A DNA stretch of 20,545 bases. Source: an uncultured bacterium (GTDB lineage: Bacteria > Patescibacteriota > Minisyncoccia > Phycocordibacterales > Phycocordibacteraceae). Position numbers and translations under genes: made by a program. Location of the stretch: the NCBI GenBank assembly GCA_938008595.1, contig CALLKD010000054.1, positions 1 to 20,545 on the forward strand. The letters are read 5' to 3'. Below the pieces are notes generated by a model that saw only the letters and a list, made by a program, of their open reading frames with translations, was not told the origin of the DNA and made no database searches. Positions 13,730 through 20,545 of the stretch are shown in pieces (position 1 is the stretch's first letter; every line of letters starts with the position of its first letter).

Positions 13730-14413
13730 ATGCCCATTTCTCCCGGTGTCCCCACCTCATTTGTGCCCCGCGCACCGCAGCCGTCTCCAAGGCAGGGAGG
13801 TGTAGACGCTGGTACAAACATCTTTCTTATCGTTGCCGCTGCACTTTTTGCAGTGACGCTCCTTTGTGCAGGAGCTATATTTGCATACGACAAGCTTCTT
13901 ACAAAGCGTCTTGAGTCAAGGGCAGATGCACTTGCCTCAGCACAAAGTGCTGCTAACAAGAGTCAGGTACAGAACTTTATTCGCCTTCGTGATCGTCTCT
14001 CATCTGCACAGGAGCTGCTTAATAGACACGTTGTGCTTTCAGGGTTCTTTGACACTATTGAATCCCTCACCCCACAGAATATTCAGTACAGCACACTAAC
14101 TGTCACCGTTGCAGGAGACAATACTGCACAGGTTGAAATAACAGGCGTAGCAAAGAACTTTAATACTCTTGCCTCACAGTCAAATGGACTTGCTACAAAT
14201 AAGCACATCAAGCACGCAATCTTTTCAGGTATCAATCTAAATAAGGAAGCTGGTGGTATTGGCTTTACGCTAAAGGCAACGGTGGACTCTGCATTAATTG
14301 TAGGGAACACCCCGGCAGCGGCACTGCCTGCAGCAGCAGCTGAAGTGCCGGTAGTCGCACCCGCACCAGCGCCTGCCACTCCAACAAGTACGGCAACCAC
14401 TACAAAACCATGA
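13730..14413 (+). CDS. pilN: PilN-like type IV pilus alignment protein
   Basis: PilN is a bitopic membrane protein that pairs with PilO and docks on PilM. The 227-residue product has a Pro-rich cytoplasmic start (about 1-28), one membrane segment (about 30-52), a coiled-coil-like stretch (LLTKRLESRADALASAQSAA), and a small alpha/beta domain (FFDTIESLTPQNIQYSTLTV) as in PilN. The usual INLLP-type PilM-binding motif is not evident; PGVPTSFVPR may fill that role. The last 30 residues are a low-complexity Ala/Pro/Thr tail, unusual for PilN. The call rests on order and topology as much as on sequence. Its TGA overlaps the pilO ATG (ATGA). Confidence 0.75.
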   Translation: MPISPGVPTSFVPRAPQPSPRQGGVDAGTNIFLIVAAALFAVTLLCAGAIFAYDKLLTKRLESRADALASAQSAANKSQVQNFIRLRDRLSSAQELLNRHVVLSGFFDTIESLTPQNIQYSTLTVTVAGDNTAQVEITGVAKNFNTLASQSNGLATNKHIKHAIFSGINLNKEAGGIGFTLKATVDSALIVGNTPAAALPAAAAEVPVVAPAPAPATPTSTATTTKP

Positions 14414-14973
14414 TCGCTACCCGCATAGTCCCCATAACACTCATTCTCCTTGCAGCAGCACTTGGCTTTTTCTACATAAAGCCAACCTATGACGGAAGTA
14501 TTGCTGACACTACGGCAAAGATTCAGAGCTATGATGCTGCCTTGGTTGCTGCTGAGCGATTCTCAAAGAAGGAAGCAGAACTCACTGCTGCAAGTAACGG
14601 TATTTCAGGAACATCAATTAACAGGCTTAATACCTATCTCCCTGATAACGTAGATAACATTCAGCTCATCCTTGATTTGAACGCACTTGCTGCACGTTCA
14701 AACATGTCACTCGGTAACTTTAATGTGACACTTCCCGATGCTAATGCAACTTCAACAGAAGATGCTGATCTTGGACTTACGGCATCAGGAGGACTGTATG
14801 ATCACACTGACTTTCCCGTACAAGCTACAGGAACCTATCAATCATTTAGAGTATTCCTAAGTGCACTTGAAAACAGTTTGCGTCCACTTGATGTGCAGTC
14901 ACTAAAGGTTACGCAGTCAAAGACGGGTGTGTACACCTACGACTTTGTTATTCGTATTTACTGGCTCCACTAA
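14410..14973 (+). CDS. pilO: PilO-like type IV pilus alignment protein
   Basis: PilO forms heterodimers with PilN in the alignment complex. The 187-residue product has a membrane segment at about 5-23, a helical stretch (TAKIQSYDAALVAAERFSKKEAEL) and a ferredoxin-like domain with INRLNTYLPDNVDNIQLILDLNALAARSNMSL, the recognisable PilO block, followed by YQSFRVFLSALENSLRPLDV. Start is fixed by the 4-nt overlap with pilN, implying translational coupling. Length matches the family. Confidence 0.82.
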   Translation: MIATRIVPITLILLAAALGFFYIKPTYDGSIADTTAKIQSYDAALVAAERFSKKEAELTAASNGISGTSINRLNTYLPDNVDNIQLILDLNALAARSNMSLGNFNVTLPDANATSTEDADLGLTASGGLYDHTDFPVQATGTYQSFRVFLSALENSLRPLDVQSLKVTQSKTGVYTYDFVIRIYWLH

Positions 14974-14976
14974 TAT
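14971..14976 (+). promoter_or_regulatory. TAATAT -10-like box overlapping the pilO stop
   Basis: The hexamer begins with the TAA stop of pilO and ends 6 nt before the next ATG, so stop codon and promoter-like box share bases. Confidence 0.4.
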
Positions 14977-14982
14977 TTACGT

Positions 14983-15297
14983 ATGAATGCAATCCCTCGT
15001 AGTACAAAAATCCTTTACGCCGCCGCAGCCATTGTGTTTCTTGGCGCTGCGTACTATTACCTTGTCTTTAATAGCGATACCGGTGCTGCCGTTCAATCTA
15101 ATAGCATCGCTGCCTCAAATGCAGAAGGTGTTTTCATTTCTCTTGTAGGACAAATTGACCCTATTGCCTTTAACGTGGCAGTACTCTCAGACCCTCGCTT
15201 TACACAGCTGCAAGATATTCGCATTGCCGTTATTCCTGAAGCAAGTGGACGTAAGGACCCGTTTGCTCCGTACGCTGGTGCACCCGTTGCCAAGTAA
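14983..15297 (+). CDS. Small membrane-anchored PilP-like protein
   Basis: A 104-residue protein with an N-terminal membrane segment (about 9-28, ILYAAAAIVFLGAAYYYLVF) and an extracytoplasmic part of about 75 residues ending GRKDPFAPYAGAPVAK. The R-K-D-P-F motif and the place after pilO recall PilP, whose mature form has RDPF; but there is no lipobox Cys and no C-terminal HQ domain, and PilP's partner, the PilQ secretin, would have no outer membrane to sit in. A small accessory subunit of the PilN/PilO complex is the best guess. Confidence 0.65.
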   Translation: MNAIPRSTKILYAAAAIVFLGAAYYYLVFNSDTGAAVQSNSIAASNAEGVFISLVGQIDPIAFNVAVLSDPRFTQLQDIRIAVIPEASGRKDPFAPYAGAPVAK

Positions 15298-15326
15298 CTA
15301 ACTACACAAACGGAGAGAGTGCACGG

Positions 15327-15332
15327 TATACT
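15327..15332 (+). promoter_or_regulatory. TATACT -10-like box of pilB
   Basis: TATACT ends 6 nt before the pilB ATG in the 41-nt gap after the PilP-like gene. Confidence 0.5.
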
Positions 15333-15338
15333 CATACT

Positions 15339-17093
15339 ATGAATCTCCTCACACTGCTTGTTGAAAGTGGAACTATTAAATCGGAAGAGGTTTCCGTTAT
15401 CACTGAGGAGGCACGAACTAAATCAATGAGCGTTGAGGGCGTGCTTGCTTCGAGAGGTATTTCTGATGAAGAGATACTGCGTGTGGTGGGGGAGCACTTT
15501 AGTATGCCCGTGCGTTCACTCGGCCAAACCCCTATTGGAAAAGAGGCGCTTGAATATATTCCAGAAGAGTCTGCAAAGCACTACCAGTTCACCCCGATAG
15601 GGCTTAGTGAAGGAGCGCTTGAAGTGGGTATTGTTGATCCAGACAATATAGAAGCACTTGATGCCCTTCAATTCATTTCAACGAGAGTAGGCATTCCCTA
15701 TAAGCTATTTATCATTACCCGCAATGACTTTGATCGTGCTCTTGAAGAGTACGGATCTTTGACGGGAGAAGTGAGTGAAGCACTTTCAGAGCTTGAGCCA
15801 ACTGTTATTGACGCTGAGGATAAGAAGACAACAAAGGATGGTGGGAAAGCACCAGAGCCAGTTATTAAGGAAGATGCTCCTGTTACTAAAATTGTAGCTA
15901 CTATTCTTCGCTATGCGGTAGAAGGAGGTGCGTCTGACATTCACATTGAAGCTACGCCGGACAAGACACAGGTGCGTTTCCGTATGGATGGTGAGCTCCA
16001 CAAGTCACTTGAGCTACCGTCTAAAGTGCACCAAGCAGTGGTTGCGCGTATTAAGATTCTTTCGCAAGTACGTCTTGATGAAAAGAGAAAGCCACTCGAT
16101 GGTCGTTTCTCTGCAACGGTGGAAGGGAAGCGTATCGACTTCCGTGTTTCTACATTCCCGACACAGTACGGTGAGAAAGTCGTAATGCGTATCTTGGACC
16201 GCTCAAAGGGAGCGGCAACACTTGATGCCATTGGTCTTAGTGAAGAAGATTTGAAAGTAGTACGAAGACTTATTGAAAAACCATACGGCATCATCCTTAT
16301 CTCAGGACCTACAGGATCTGGTAAGTCAACGACACTGTTTGCCATGCTCTCAGAGCTTGATCGTGCTTCATCTAACGTGGTGAGTCTTGAAGATCCGGTT
16401 GAGTATGAAGTGGAAGGTGTATCGCAATCACAAGTGCATCCAGAAATTGGCTATACCTTTGCATCAGGACTTCGTTCAATCTTGCGTCAGGACCCTGACG
16501 TAATCATGGTGGGAGAGATCCGCGATAAGGAAACAGCGCAGCTTGCTATTCAAGCGGCGCTCACCGGACACCTTGTGTTCTCTACCATTCACACCAACAC
16601 AGCAGCCGGTGTTATCCCTCGTCTTGTAGATATGGGTGTAGACCCGTACCTTATTGCACCTACGCTTATTGCTGCTATTGGTCAGCGTTTGGTACGTCGT
16701 ATGTGTCCTGGTGCTGGTGTACAGGTACCTATTTCTGAATCAATTAAGAAGCTTATGGAGCGGGAGTTCTCTGACCTTCCCCCTGAAGCGCGTAATAAGA
16801 TACCAGAGCTTACCCATGTGTATGACGCCTCATCTACACCTGACTGTCCTAATGGTACCCGGGGTCGTATGCCTGTATTTGAGATCCTCCAGATGGATAA
16901 GGAGATAGAACACGTTGTACTTACTGAGCCAGTGGAGGAAAAGGTATATGCTGCAGCGCGTGCAAAAGGCATGTTTACCATGCGTGAGGATGCTATTATG
17001 AAAGCACTCGCTGGTGATATTCCGTTTGCAGAAGTTAACACTCTCGGCGGAACACTTCTTGCCGACGAAGACATTCCTTCAAACATACTCTAA
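15339..17093 (+). CDS. pilB: Type IV pilus extension ATPase PilB
   Basis: Hexameric cytoplasmic ATPase that powers pilus assembly. The 584-residue product has the GspE/PilB N-terminal domain (1-150; SMPVRSL, ALEVGIVDPDN), an acidic linker (150-180), then the motor: SDIHIEATPD (199-208), FRMDGEL, Walker A GPTGSGKST (323-331), Asp box EDPVEYEVEG (351-360), Walker B IMVGEIRD (389-396) and the His box HLVFSTIHTN (411-420). The zinc-binding tetracysteine of typical PilB is reduced to two single Cys (C456, C503), though the flanking GRMPVFEIL is kept. It differs from PilT by its N-terminal domain and length. Confidence 0.95.
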   Translation: MNLLTLLVESGTIKSEEVSVITEEARTKSMSVEGVLASRGISDEEILRVVGEHFSMPVRSLGQTPIGKEALEYIPEESAKHYQFTPIGLSEGALEVGIVDPDNIEALDALQFISTRVGIPYKLFIITRNDFDRALEEYGSLTGEVSEALSELEPTVIDAEDKKTTKDGGKAPEPVIKEDAPVTKIVATILRYAVEGGASDIHIEATPDKTQVRFRMDGELHKSLELPSKVHQAVVARIKILSQVRLDEKRKPLDGRFSATVEGKRIDFRVSTFPTQYGEKVVMRILDRSKGAATLDAIGLSEEDLKVVRRLIEKPYGIILISGPTGSGKSTTLFAMLSELDRASSNVVSLEDPVEYEVEGVSQSQVHPEIGYTFASGLRSILRQDPDVIMVGEIRDKETAQLAIQAALTGHLVFSTIHTNTAAGVIPRLVDMGVDPYLIAPTLIAAIGQRLVRRMCPGAGVQVPISESIKKLMEREFSDLPPEARNKIPELTHVYDASSTPDCPNGTRGRMPVFEILQMDKEIEHVVLTEPVEEKVYAAARAKGMFTMREDAIMKALAGDIPFAEVNTLGGTLLADEDIPSNIL

Positions 17094-17099
17094 TAAACT
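17094..17099 (+). promoter_or_regulatory. TAAACT -10-like box before the receiver gene
   Basis: TAAACT starts right after the pilB stop and ends 8 nt before the ATG at 17108. It is a weak match and supported mainly by its spacing. Confidence 0.3.
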
Positions 17100-17107
17100 C
17101 AATCCCT

Positions 17108-17503
17108 ATGGCACCCTATCGTATATTTCTCATAGATGACGATCGTTTCTTGCTCGACATGTATGCGCTTAAGTTTAAGGCGGCAGGACATGAGGTGACC
17201 GCATTTCAGGGAGGGGAGGCAGGACTTGAAGGTCTTCGTAAGAATCCAGCACCGGATGCGGTGTTGATTGATATCATCATGCCAATCATTGATGGCTTTG
17301 GGGTGCTTGAAGCAGTACGCAAGGAGAATCTTGCCACCACCACTAAGTTCATTGTCCTTTCTAATCAAGGACAGCAAGAAGATATTGATAACGCAAAGAG
17401 ACTTGGTGCTGATGGCTACATCATTAAGGCATCTGCTATTCCTTCAGAAGTGTTTTCAGAAACAATTCGTATTATTGAGGCAGGGAAGACACCTGCTGCA
17501 TAA
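17108..17503 (+). CDS. Stand-alone response-regulator receiver protein
   Basis: A single CheY-like receiver domain of 131 residues with no output domain. The acidic pair D10-D11 (IDDDRFLLDMY), phosphorylation site D55 (LIDIIMP), Ser85 in place of the switch Thr/Ser (FIVLSNQG) and K107 (YIIKAS) are all present, so it should be phosphorylatable. It lies 14 nt after pilB and 14 nt before pilT, between the extension and retraction ATPases, which suggests that it controls pilus dynamics as PilG/PilH do in Pseudomonas twitching. No histidine kinase is in the window. Confidence 0.93.
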   Translation: MAPYRIFLIDDDRFLLDMYALKFKAAGHEVTAFQGGEAGLEGLRKNPAPDAVLIDIIMPIIDGFGVLEAVRKENLATTTKFIVLSNQGQQEDIDNAKRLGADGYIIKASAIPSEVFSETIRIIEAGKTPAA

Positions 17504-17517
17504 CCGCACGTACCATC

Positions 17518-18579
17518 ATGTCTTCACTTGAACGAATAAAAACACTCTTTGATACGGTAATTTCTGAAGGCGGTTCAGATCTCCACCTTTCTGTTGGTTC
17601 GCATCCAATTATTCGTATTTCAGGTGCACTTGTTCCACTCGTACATCAGCCAATACTTACTCCAGAAGACACACTCGGTATCTTGAAGGCACTTGTTCCA
17701 GAGAATCGTCTCGCTTCTTTTGAACGTGATCAGTCAGTGGACTTTGCCTACGCACATACTAACCAATCACGCTTCCGTATTAACGGGTTTTTGGTGCAGG
17801 GAAATGTAGGACTTGCTATGCGTCTTATCCCACATGAGATACGCACCTTCCAGAGTCTTAACCTCCCACCCATTCTTGAAGTGTTCACACAGCGCCAGCA
17901 GGGATTCTTTCTCATCGTAGGGCCAGTGGGGCAAGGAAAGTCCACAACCATGGCCGCTATTATCGATCGTATTAATGAAACACGTGCGGAGCACATTGTA
18001 ACCATTGAAGATCCGGTTGAGTATATTTTTGAAGACAAGAAGTCACTTATTCACCAGCGTGAAGTACACATTGATACACCCGACTTCCATACCGCACTCC
18101 AAGCAGCATTCCGTGAAGACGTAAACGTAATCATGGTGGGAGAGATGCGCGATATGGAAACCATTTCAAGTGCGGTTACTGCTGCTGAAACAGGACACTT
18201 GGTGCTTTCAACACTGCACACCAACAACGCAGCACAAACGATTGATCGTATTGTGGACATGTTCCCACCAAGCCAGCAGGGACAGGTGCGCGTACAGCTT
18301 GCAGGAAGTCTTGCTGGTATCTTCTCACAACGACTCGTCCCCCGTATTGCAGGCGGTATGGTGCCTGCGTATGAGCTTCTTATAAACAACGCAGCGATTG
18401 CGAACCTTATTCGCGAAGGACGCACACATGAAATCTCAACCGTGATCCAAACAAGTTCGCAGGACGGCATGATTGATATGGACCGTTCTCTTGCTGAGCT
18501 CGTACGACGAGGGGAAGTCTCTGTTGAACATGCCTATGAGCGTGCAACAGATCCAAAGACGTTTGAACGCTACATGTAA
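17518..18579 (+). CDS. pilT: Type IV pilus retraction ATPase PilT
   Basis: Hexameric ATPase that depolymerises the pilus for twitching and DNA uptake. The 353-residue product has the PilT N-terminal domain (SDLHLSVGSHPIIRISG, 20-36), Walker A GPVGQGKST (135-143, with Q where most have S), Asp box EDPVEYIFEDKKSLIHQREV (164-183), Walker B IMVGEMRD (205-212), His box HLVLSTLHTNNA, and the PilT-specific C-terminal LIREGRTHEI followed by DGMIDMDRSL. The last two blocks and the lack of a long N-terminal domain distinguish it from PilB. It has neither an SD nor a well-spaced -10 box, so it is probably co-transcribed and coupled. Confidence 0.95.
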   Translation: MSSLERIKTLFDTVISEGGSDLHLSVGSHPIIRISGALVPLVHQPILTPEDTLGILKALVPENRLASFERDQSVDFAYAHTNQSRFRINGFLVQGNVGLAMRLIPHEIRTFQSLNLPPILEVFTQRQQGFFLIVGPVGQGKSTTMAAIIDRINETRAEHIVTIEDPVEYIFEDKKSLIHQREVHIDTPDFHTALQAAFREDVNVIMVGEMRDMETISSAVTAAETGHLVLSTLHTNNAAQTIDRIVDMFPPSQQGQVRVQLAGSLAGIFSQRLVPRIAGGMVPAYELLINNAAIANLIREGRTHEISTVIQTSSQDGMIDMDRSLAELVRRGEVSVEHAYERATDPKTFERYM

Positions 18580-18581
18580 GT

Positions 18582-19790
18582 ATGCTTTTCACCTACCGCG
18601 CACTAGATCAAGACGGGCACGAACGAGAGGGAACAGTGGAAGCCCTCTCGATGGACGCTGCGGTGAGTGTGCTCCAACGCAGAAGTCTTGTTGTTTCTCT
18701 CATAACCCCAGCAGAGAAGAAGTCACTTCTCACCGCTGACATTGGTATTTTCAATAGAGTATCAAACAAGGAGGTGGTTATTCTCTCACGACAGATTGCG
18801 ACACTCTTCCAAGCACAGGTGTCCGCACTCCGTATCTTCAGGCTCTTGGCACAGGAGCTTGATAACAAAACATTGGCAGACATTCTTACACAAGTTGCAG
18901 ATGACTTGCAGGGAGGGGCACCTATTTCAAAAGCACTTGCACGGCATCCAAAAGTCTTTAGTCCGTTCTACTGCAACATGGTGCGCTCAGGTGAAGAGTC
19001 TGGAAAACTTTCTGATACGTTTGGCTATCTTGCAGACTACCTTGATCGTACCTATGAAATTGTAAACAAGGCACAGAACGCACTTATCTATCCGGCCTTC
19101 GTTATCGGCGTGTTCTTTATTGTTATGGGGCTCATGCTTACACTGGTGATTCCCCGCATTAGTACTATCTTGACTGAGTCAGGTCAGGCAATTCCGGTAT
19201 ACACACAAGTGGTTATCGCTATTTCAAACTTCCTAGTGCACTACGGCTTCCTTGTGGTTATCGCCATTATTCTTGCCGTGCTTGCAATACTTCGCTCACT
19301 ACAAACCCCTAAAGGACAACTTTTCTTTGACAGCTTTAAGCTTGATATTCCATACCTTGGTAACCTATATCAAAAACTGTATCTCTCACGTATTGCTGAC
19401 AACTTCTCAACCATGCTTGTGTCAGGGGTGTCGGTGCCAGAAGCGGTTGAAATTACTGCATCAATTGTAGGAAGTGCTACATATGAGCGTATTCTTGCGG
19501 AAACAGGGGAGGCAGTAAAGGCAGGATCCTCTATTTCAGACGCGCTTAGTAAGCACCCAGAGATTCCAGGTATTATGACAGCCATGATTCGTGTGGGTGA
19601 GGAAACAGGAGAGTTGGGTAACATTCTAGCAACCCTTGCTAAGTTCTATCAGCGCGAAGTGTCTGGAGCGGTAGACACGCTTGTGGATCTTATCGAGCCA
19701 CTCATGATCGTAATGCTTGGTCTTGGTGTGGGAACACTCCTTGCATCGGTGCTTATCCCTATTTACGACCTCGCTGGTAACATTGGATAG
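18582..19790 (+). CDS. pilC: Type IV pilus inner-membrane platform protein PilC
   Basis: PilC is the polytopic platform that the PilB and PilT motors turn or push. The 402-residue product starts FTYRALDQDGHEREGTVEA, the usual PilC/GspF opening, followed by two T2SSF domains that each carry the repeat pattern (LSRQIATLFQAQVSALRIFRLLAQE about 68-92; LSRIADNFSTMLVSGVSVPEAVEI about 267-290; VRSGEESGKL and VGEETGELGNIL). Membrane segments lie at about 169-190, 218-242 and 374-395. It begins 2 nt after the pilT stop with no SD, implying coupling to pilT. Confidence 0.95.
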   Translation: MLFTYRALDQDGHEREGTVEALSMDAAVSVLQRRSLVVSLITPAEKKSLLTADIGIFNRVSNKEVVILSRQIATLFQAQVSALRIFRLLAQELDNKTLADILTQVADDLQGGAPISKALARHPKVFSPFYCNMVRSGEESGKLSDTFGYLADYLDRTYEIVNKAQNALIYPAFVIGVFFIVMGLMLTLVIPRISTILTESGQAIPVYTQVVIAISNFLVHYGFLVVIAIILAVLAILRSLQTPKGQLFFDSFKLDIPYLGNLYQKLYLSRIADNFSTMLVSGVSVPEAVEITASIVGSATYERILAETGEAVKAGSSISDALSKHPEIPGIMTAMIRVGEETGELGNILATLAKFYQREVSGAVDTLVDLIEPLMIVMLGLGVGTLLASVLIPIYDLAGNIG

Positions 19791-19805
19791 AGAAAAACCC
19801 CGTAG

Positions 19806-19831
19806 TATTTGCTTGTTATCCACAGCAAATA
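19806..19831. repeat. 8-bp hairpin with a DnaA-box sequence in its loop
   Basis: Arms TATTTGCT (19806-19813) and AGCAAATA (19824-19831) pair perfectly around a 10-nt loop. The loop and first arm base spell TTATCCACA (19816-19824), the consensus DnaA box. It lies 16 nt after the pilC stop. It may be a weak terminator or a regulatory site upstream of the pilin gene; a single box is not an origin. Confidence 0.5.
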
Positions 19832-19853
19832 TATTCTCTAACGTTTATTCACG

Positions 19854-19859
19854 TACAAT
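19854..19859 (+). promoter_or_regulatory. TACAAT box of the pilin gene, with a 45-nt leader
   Basis: TACAAT would start transcription near 19866, giving a leader of about 45 nt. The leader holds a small GCGG/CCGC stem (19868-19890) and an AU-rich run just before the ATG but no SD. A separate promoter would let the subunit be made in excess of the machinery. Confidence 0.4.
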
Positions 19860-19910
19860 ACATGTAAGCGGAATTATTAATAAACCCCGCATCAATTACT
19901 TTTTAATTTT

Positions 19911-20426
19911 ATGACATTAGTATCTTCTAAAGTTCGACGCGGATTCACTCTCATCGAACTCCTCGTTGTTATCGCCATTATCGGTATCTTGTCAGCTGTT
20001 GTTCTCGCATCTTTGAACACAGCTCGTTCAAAGGGAAATGATGCAGCAATCAAGTCAAACCTCGATACAATTCGTACTCAGGCAGCAATCTACTACGACA
20101 CAAATAATGGATACAGTAACGGACTTACAAACGCTGCTGCTATCACAGGTACTGTCGCAGGATGTAACTTGGCGCTATCTATGTTCCAGGATGACGCAAG
20201 CGTAAAGGCAGCTCTTGCCGCTACCGACAAGGCCTCAGGAGGTAGCGGTACCCCTGGCGCAACTAGCGTTATTAAGTGTTCTGTTCCTGTCGCAACAGCG
20301 AGTGTTCCTGCACCAACATGGGCAGCATCTGCACCAATCTCGAATCCTACTGGTTTCTGGTGTGTTGACAGTGCAGGTGCTTCAAAATTCGAAGCGGCTA
20401 CACTTACTACAGCAGCTTGTCCGTAG
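19911..20426 (+). CDS. pilA: Type IV major pilin (prepilin)
   Basis: The structural subunit of the pilus fibre. The 171-residue precursor has a short basic leader ending RRG, then the class III/IVa signature FTLIELLVVIAIIGILSA. Cleavage by prepilin peptidase would fall between G11 and F12, and E16 is the conserved Glu at +5. The hydrophobic helix is followed by the alpha-helical spine (ARSKGNDAAIKSNLDTIRTQ, 39-58) and a Gly/Ser/Thr/Ala-rich head. Four Cys (85, 123, 151, 170) could form two disulfides; FWCVDS near the end is a motif I associate with pilins of this group. It is the last gene of the locus; the peptidase PilD is not in the window. Confidence 0.93.
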   Translation: MTLVSSKVRRGFTLIELLVVIAIIGILSAVVLASLNTARSKGNDAAIKSNLDTIRTQAAIYYDTNNGYSNGLTNAAAITGTVAGCNLALSMFQDDASVKAALAATDKASGGSGTPGATSVIKCSVPVATASVPAPTWAASAPISNPTGFWCVDSAGASKFEAATLTTAACP

Positions 20427-20436
20427 TTCTTAAAGT

Positions 20437-20487
20437 GTGTGCATAAAAAAACAAGACCCTTCTTGGGTCTTGTTTTTTTATGCACAC
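20437..20487. terminator. Strong bidirectional terminator after pilin
   Basis: Arms 20437-20459 and 20465-20487 are a perfect 23-bp inverted repeat with a 5-nt loop (TTCTT). The GC-rich core GACCC/GGGTC sits at the loop, and the A7/T7 runs within the stem supply a T tract on both strands. Confidence 0.9.
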
Positions 20488-20515
20488 CAGAACACGACAT
20501 CGTAATCATTACTGC

Positions 20516-20521
20516 TATACT
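20516..20521 (+). promoter_or_regulatory. TATACT box near the right edge
   Basis: TATACT ends only 3 nt before the ATG at 20525, closer than in the other genes, so the true start of the next gene may differ. Confidence 0.3.
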
Positions 20522-20524
20522 GTA

Positions 20525-20545
20525 ATGACGATAAGTATTAAAGAA
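20525..20545 (+). CDS. Possible start of a gene running off the right edge
   Basis: ATG followed by six codons without a stop (MTISIKE) to the window end. Support is only the TATACT just upstream and its place after a strong terminator. Nothing can be said about function. Confidence 0.3.

Noticed and set aside
14083..14400. Minus-strand Ala/Gly-rich frame opposite the pilN tail
   Set aside because: It is the mirror of the Ala/Pro/Thr-rich C-terminus of PilN; low complexity on one strand creates it on the other.
19816..19824. Replication origin
   Set aside because: Only one DnaA box, no AT-rich unwinding tract beside it, and no dnaA or dnaN neighbour.
1..20545. CRISPR array, insertion sequence or prophage
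   Set aside because: No regularly spaced repeats, transposase or integrase motifs, or phage structural proteins were seen on either strand.

Overview
The window looks like a chromosome segment of a Candidate Phyla Radiation (Patescibacteria) bacterium, most likely Parcubacteria-like. This rests on protein style, compact gene packing, a monoderm-type type IV pilus locus without a secretin, and start codons that mostly lack Shine-Dalgarno (SD) sites. UGA is used as a stop, so the Gracilibacteria/Absconditabacteria code is excluded. The lineage is an inference from reading the proteins, not from a search.

Layout. Positions 1-420 are AT-rich and unlike the rest: the tail of an Asn/Thr-rich protein, then the start of another ORF that loses coding character after about 15 codons. 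This could be foreign DNA or an assembly join. A trans-translation block on the minus strand follows: tmRNA (803-1221, with its own terminator), a GC-rich stretch with a possible small gene or structured RNA (1260-1540), and smpB. Divergent to smpB is ftsH, then tRNA-Ile(UAU) and an unrecognised 175-residue protein preceded by palindromes. On the minus strand lie recG and a membrane-anchored lysozyme/transglycosylase-like protein. On the plus strand lie malic enzyme, a small membrane protein, a 70-residue protein and pyruvate kinase; malic enzyme and pyruvate kinase both make pyruvate. A CBU_0592-type membrane protein, tRNA-Ser(GCU) and a comF-like gene follow on the minus strand.

From 12586 to 20426 is a type IV pilus locus: pilM, pilN, pilO, a small PilP-like protein, pilB, a stand-alone receiver domain, pilT, pilC and a major pilin, closed by a 23-bp perfect inverted-repeat terminator. 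PilM/N/O and the PilP-like protein would form the alignment platform, PilB extends and PilT retracts the fibre, PilC is the membrane platform and the last gene supplies the subunit. comF is transcribed divergently from pilM, which fits a pilus used for DNA uptake.

The strongest cross-cutting signal is at gene starts. Thirteen genes carry a TAnnnT (-10-like) hexamer that ends 6-9 nt before the start codon and have no SD, the arrangement expected of leaderless mRNAs, and it recurs inside the pil operon. Two divergent gene pairs (smpB/ftsH and comF/pilM) share one composite AnnnTAnnnT element that supplies a -10 to both strands.
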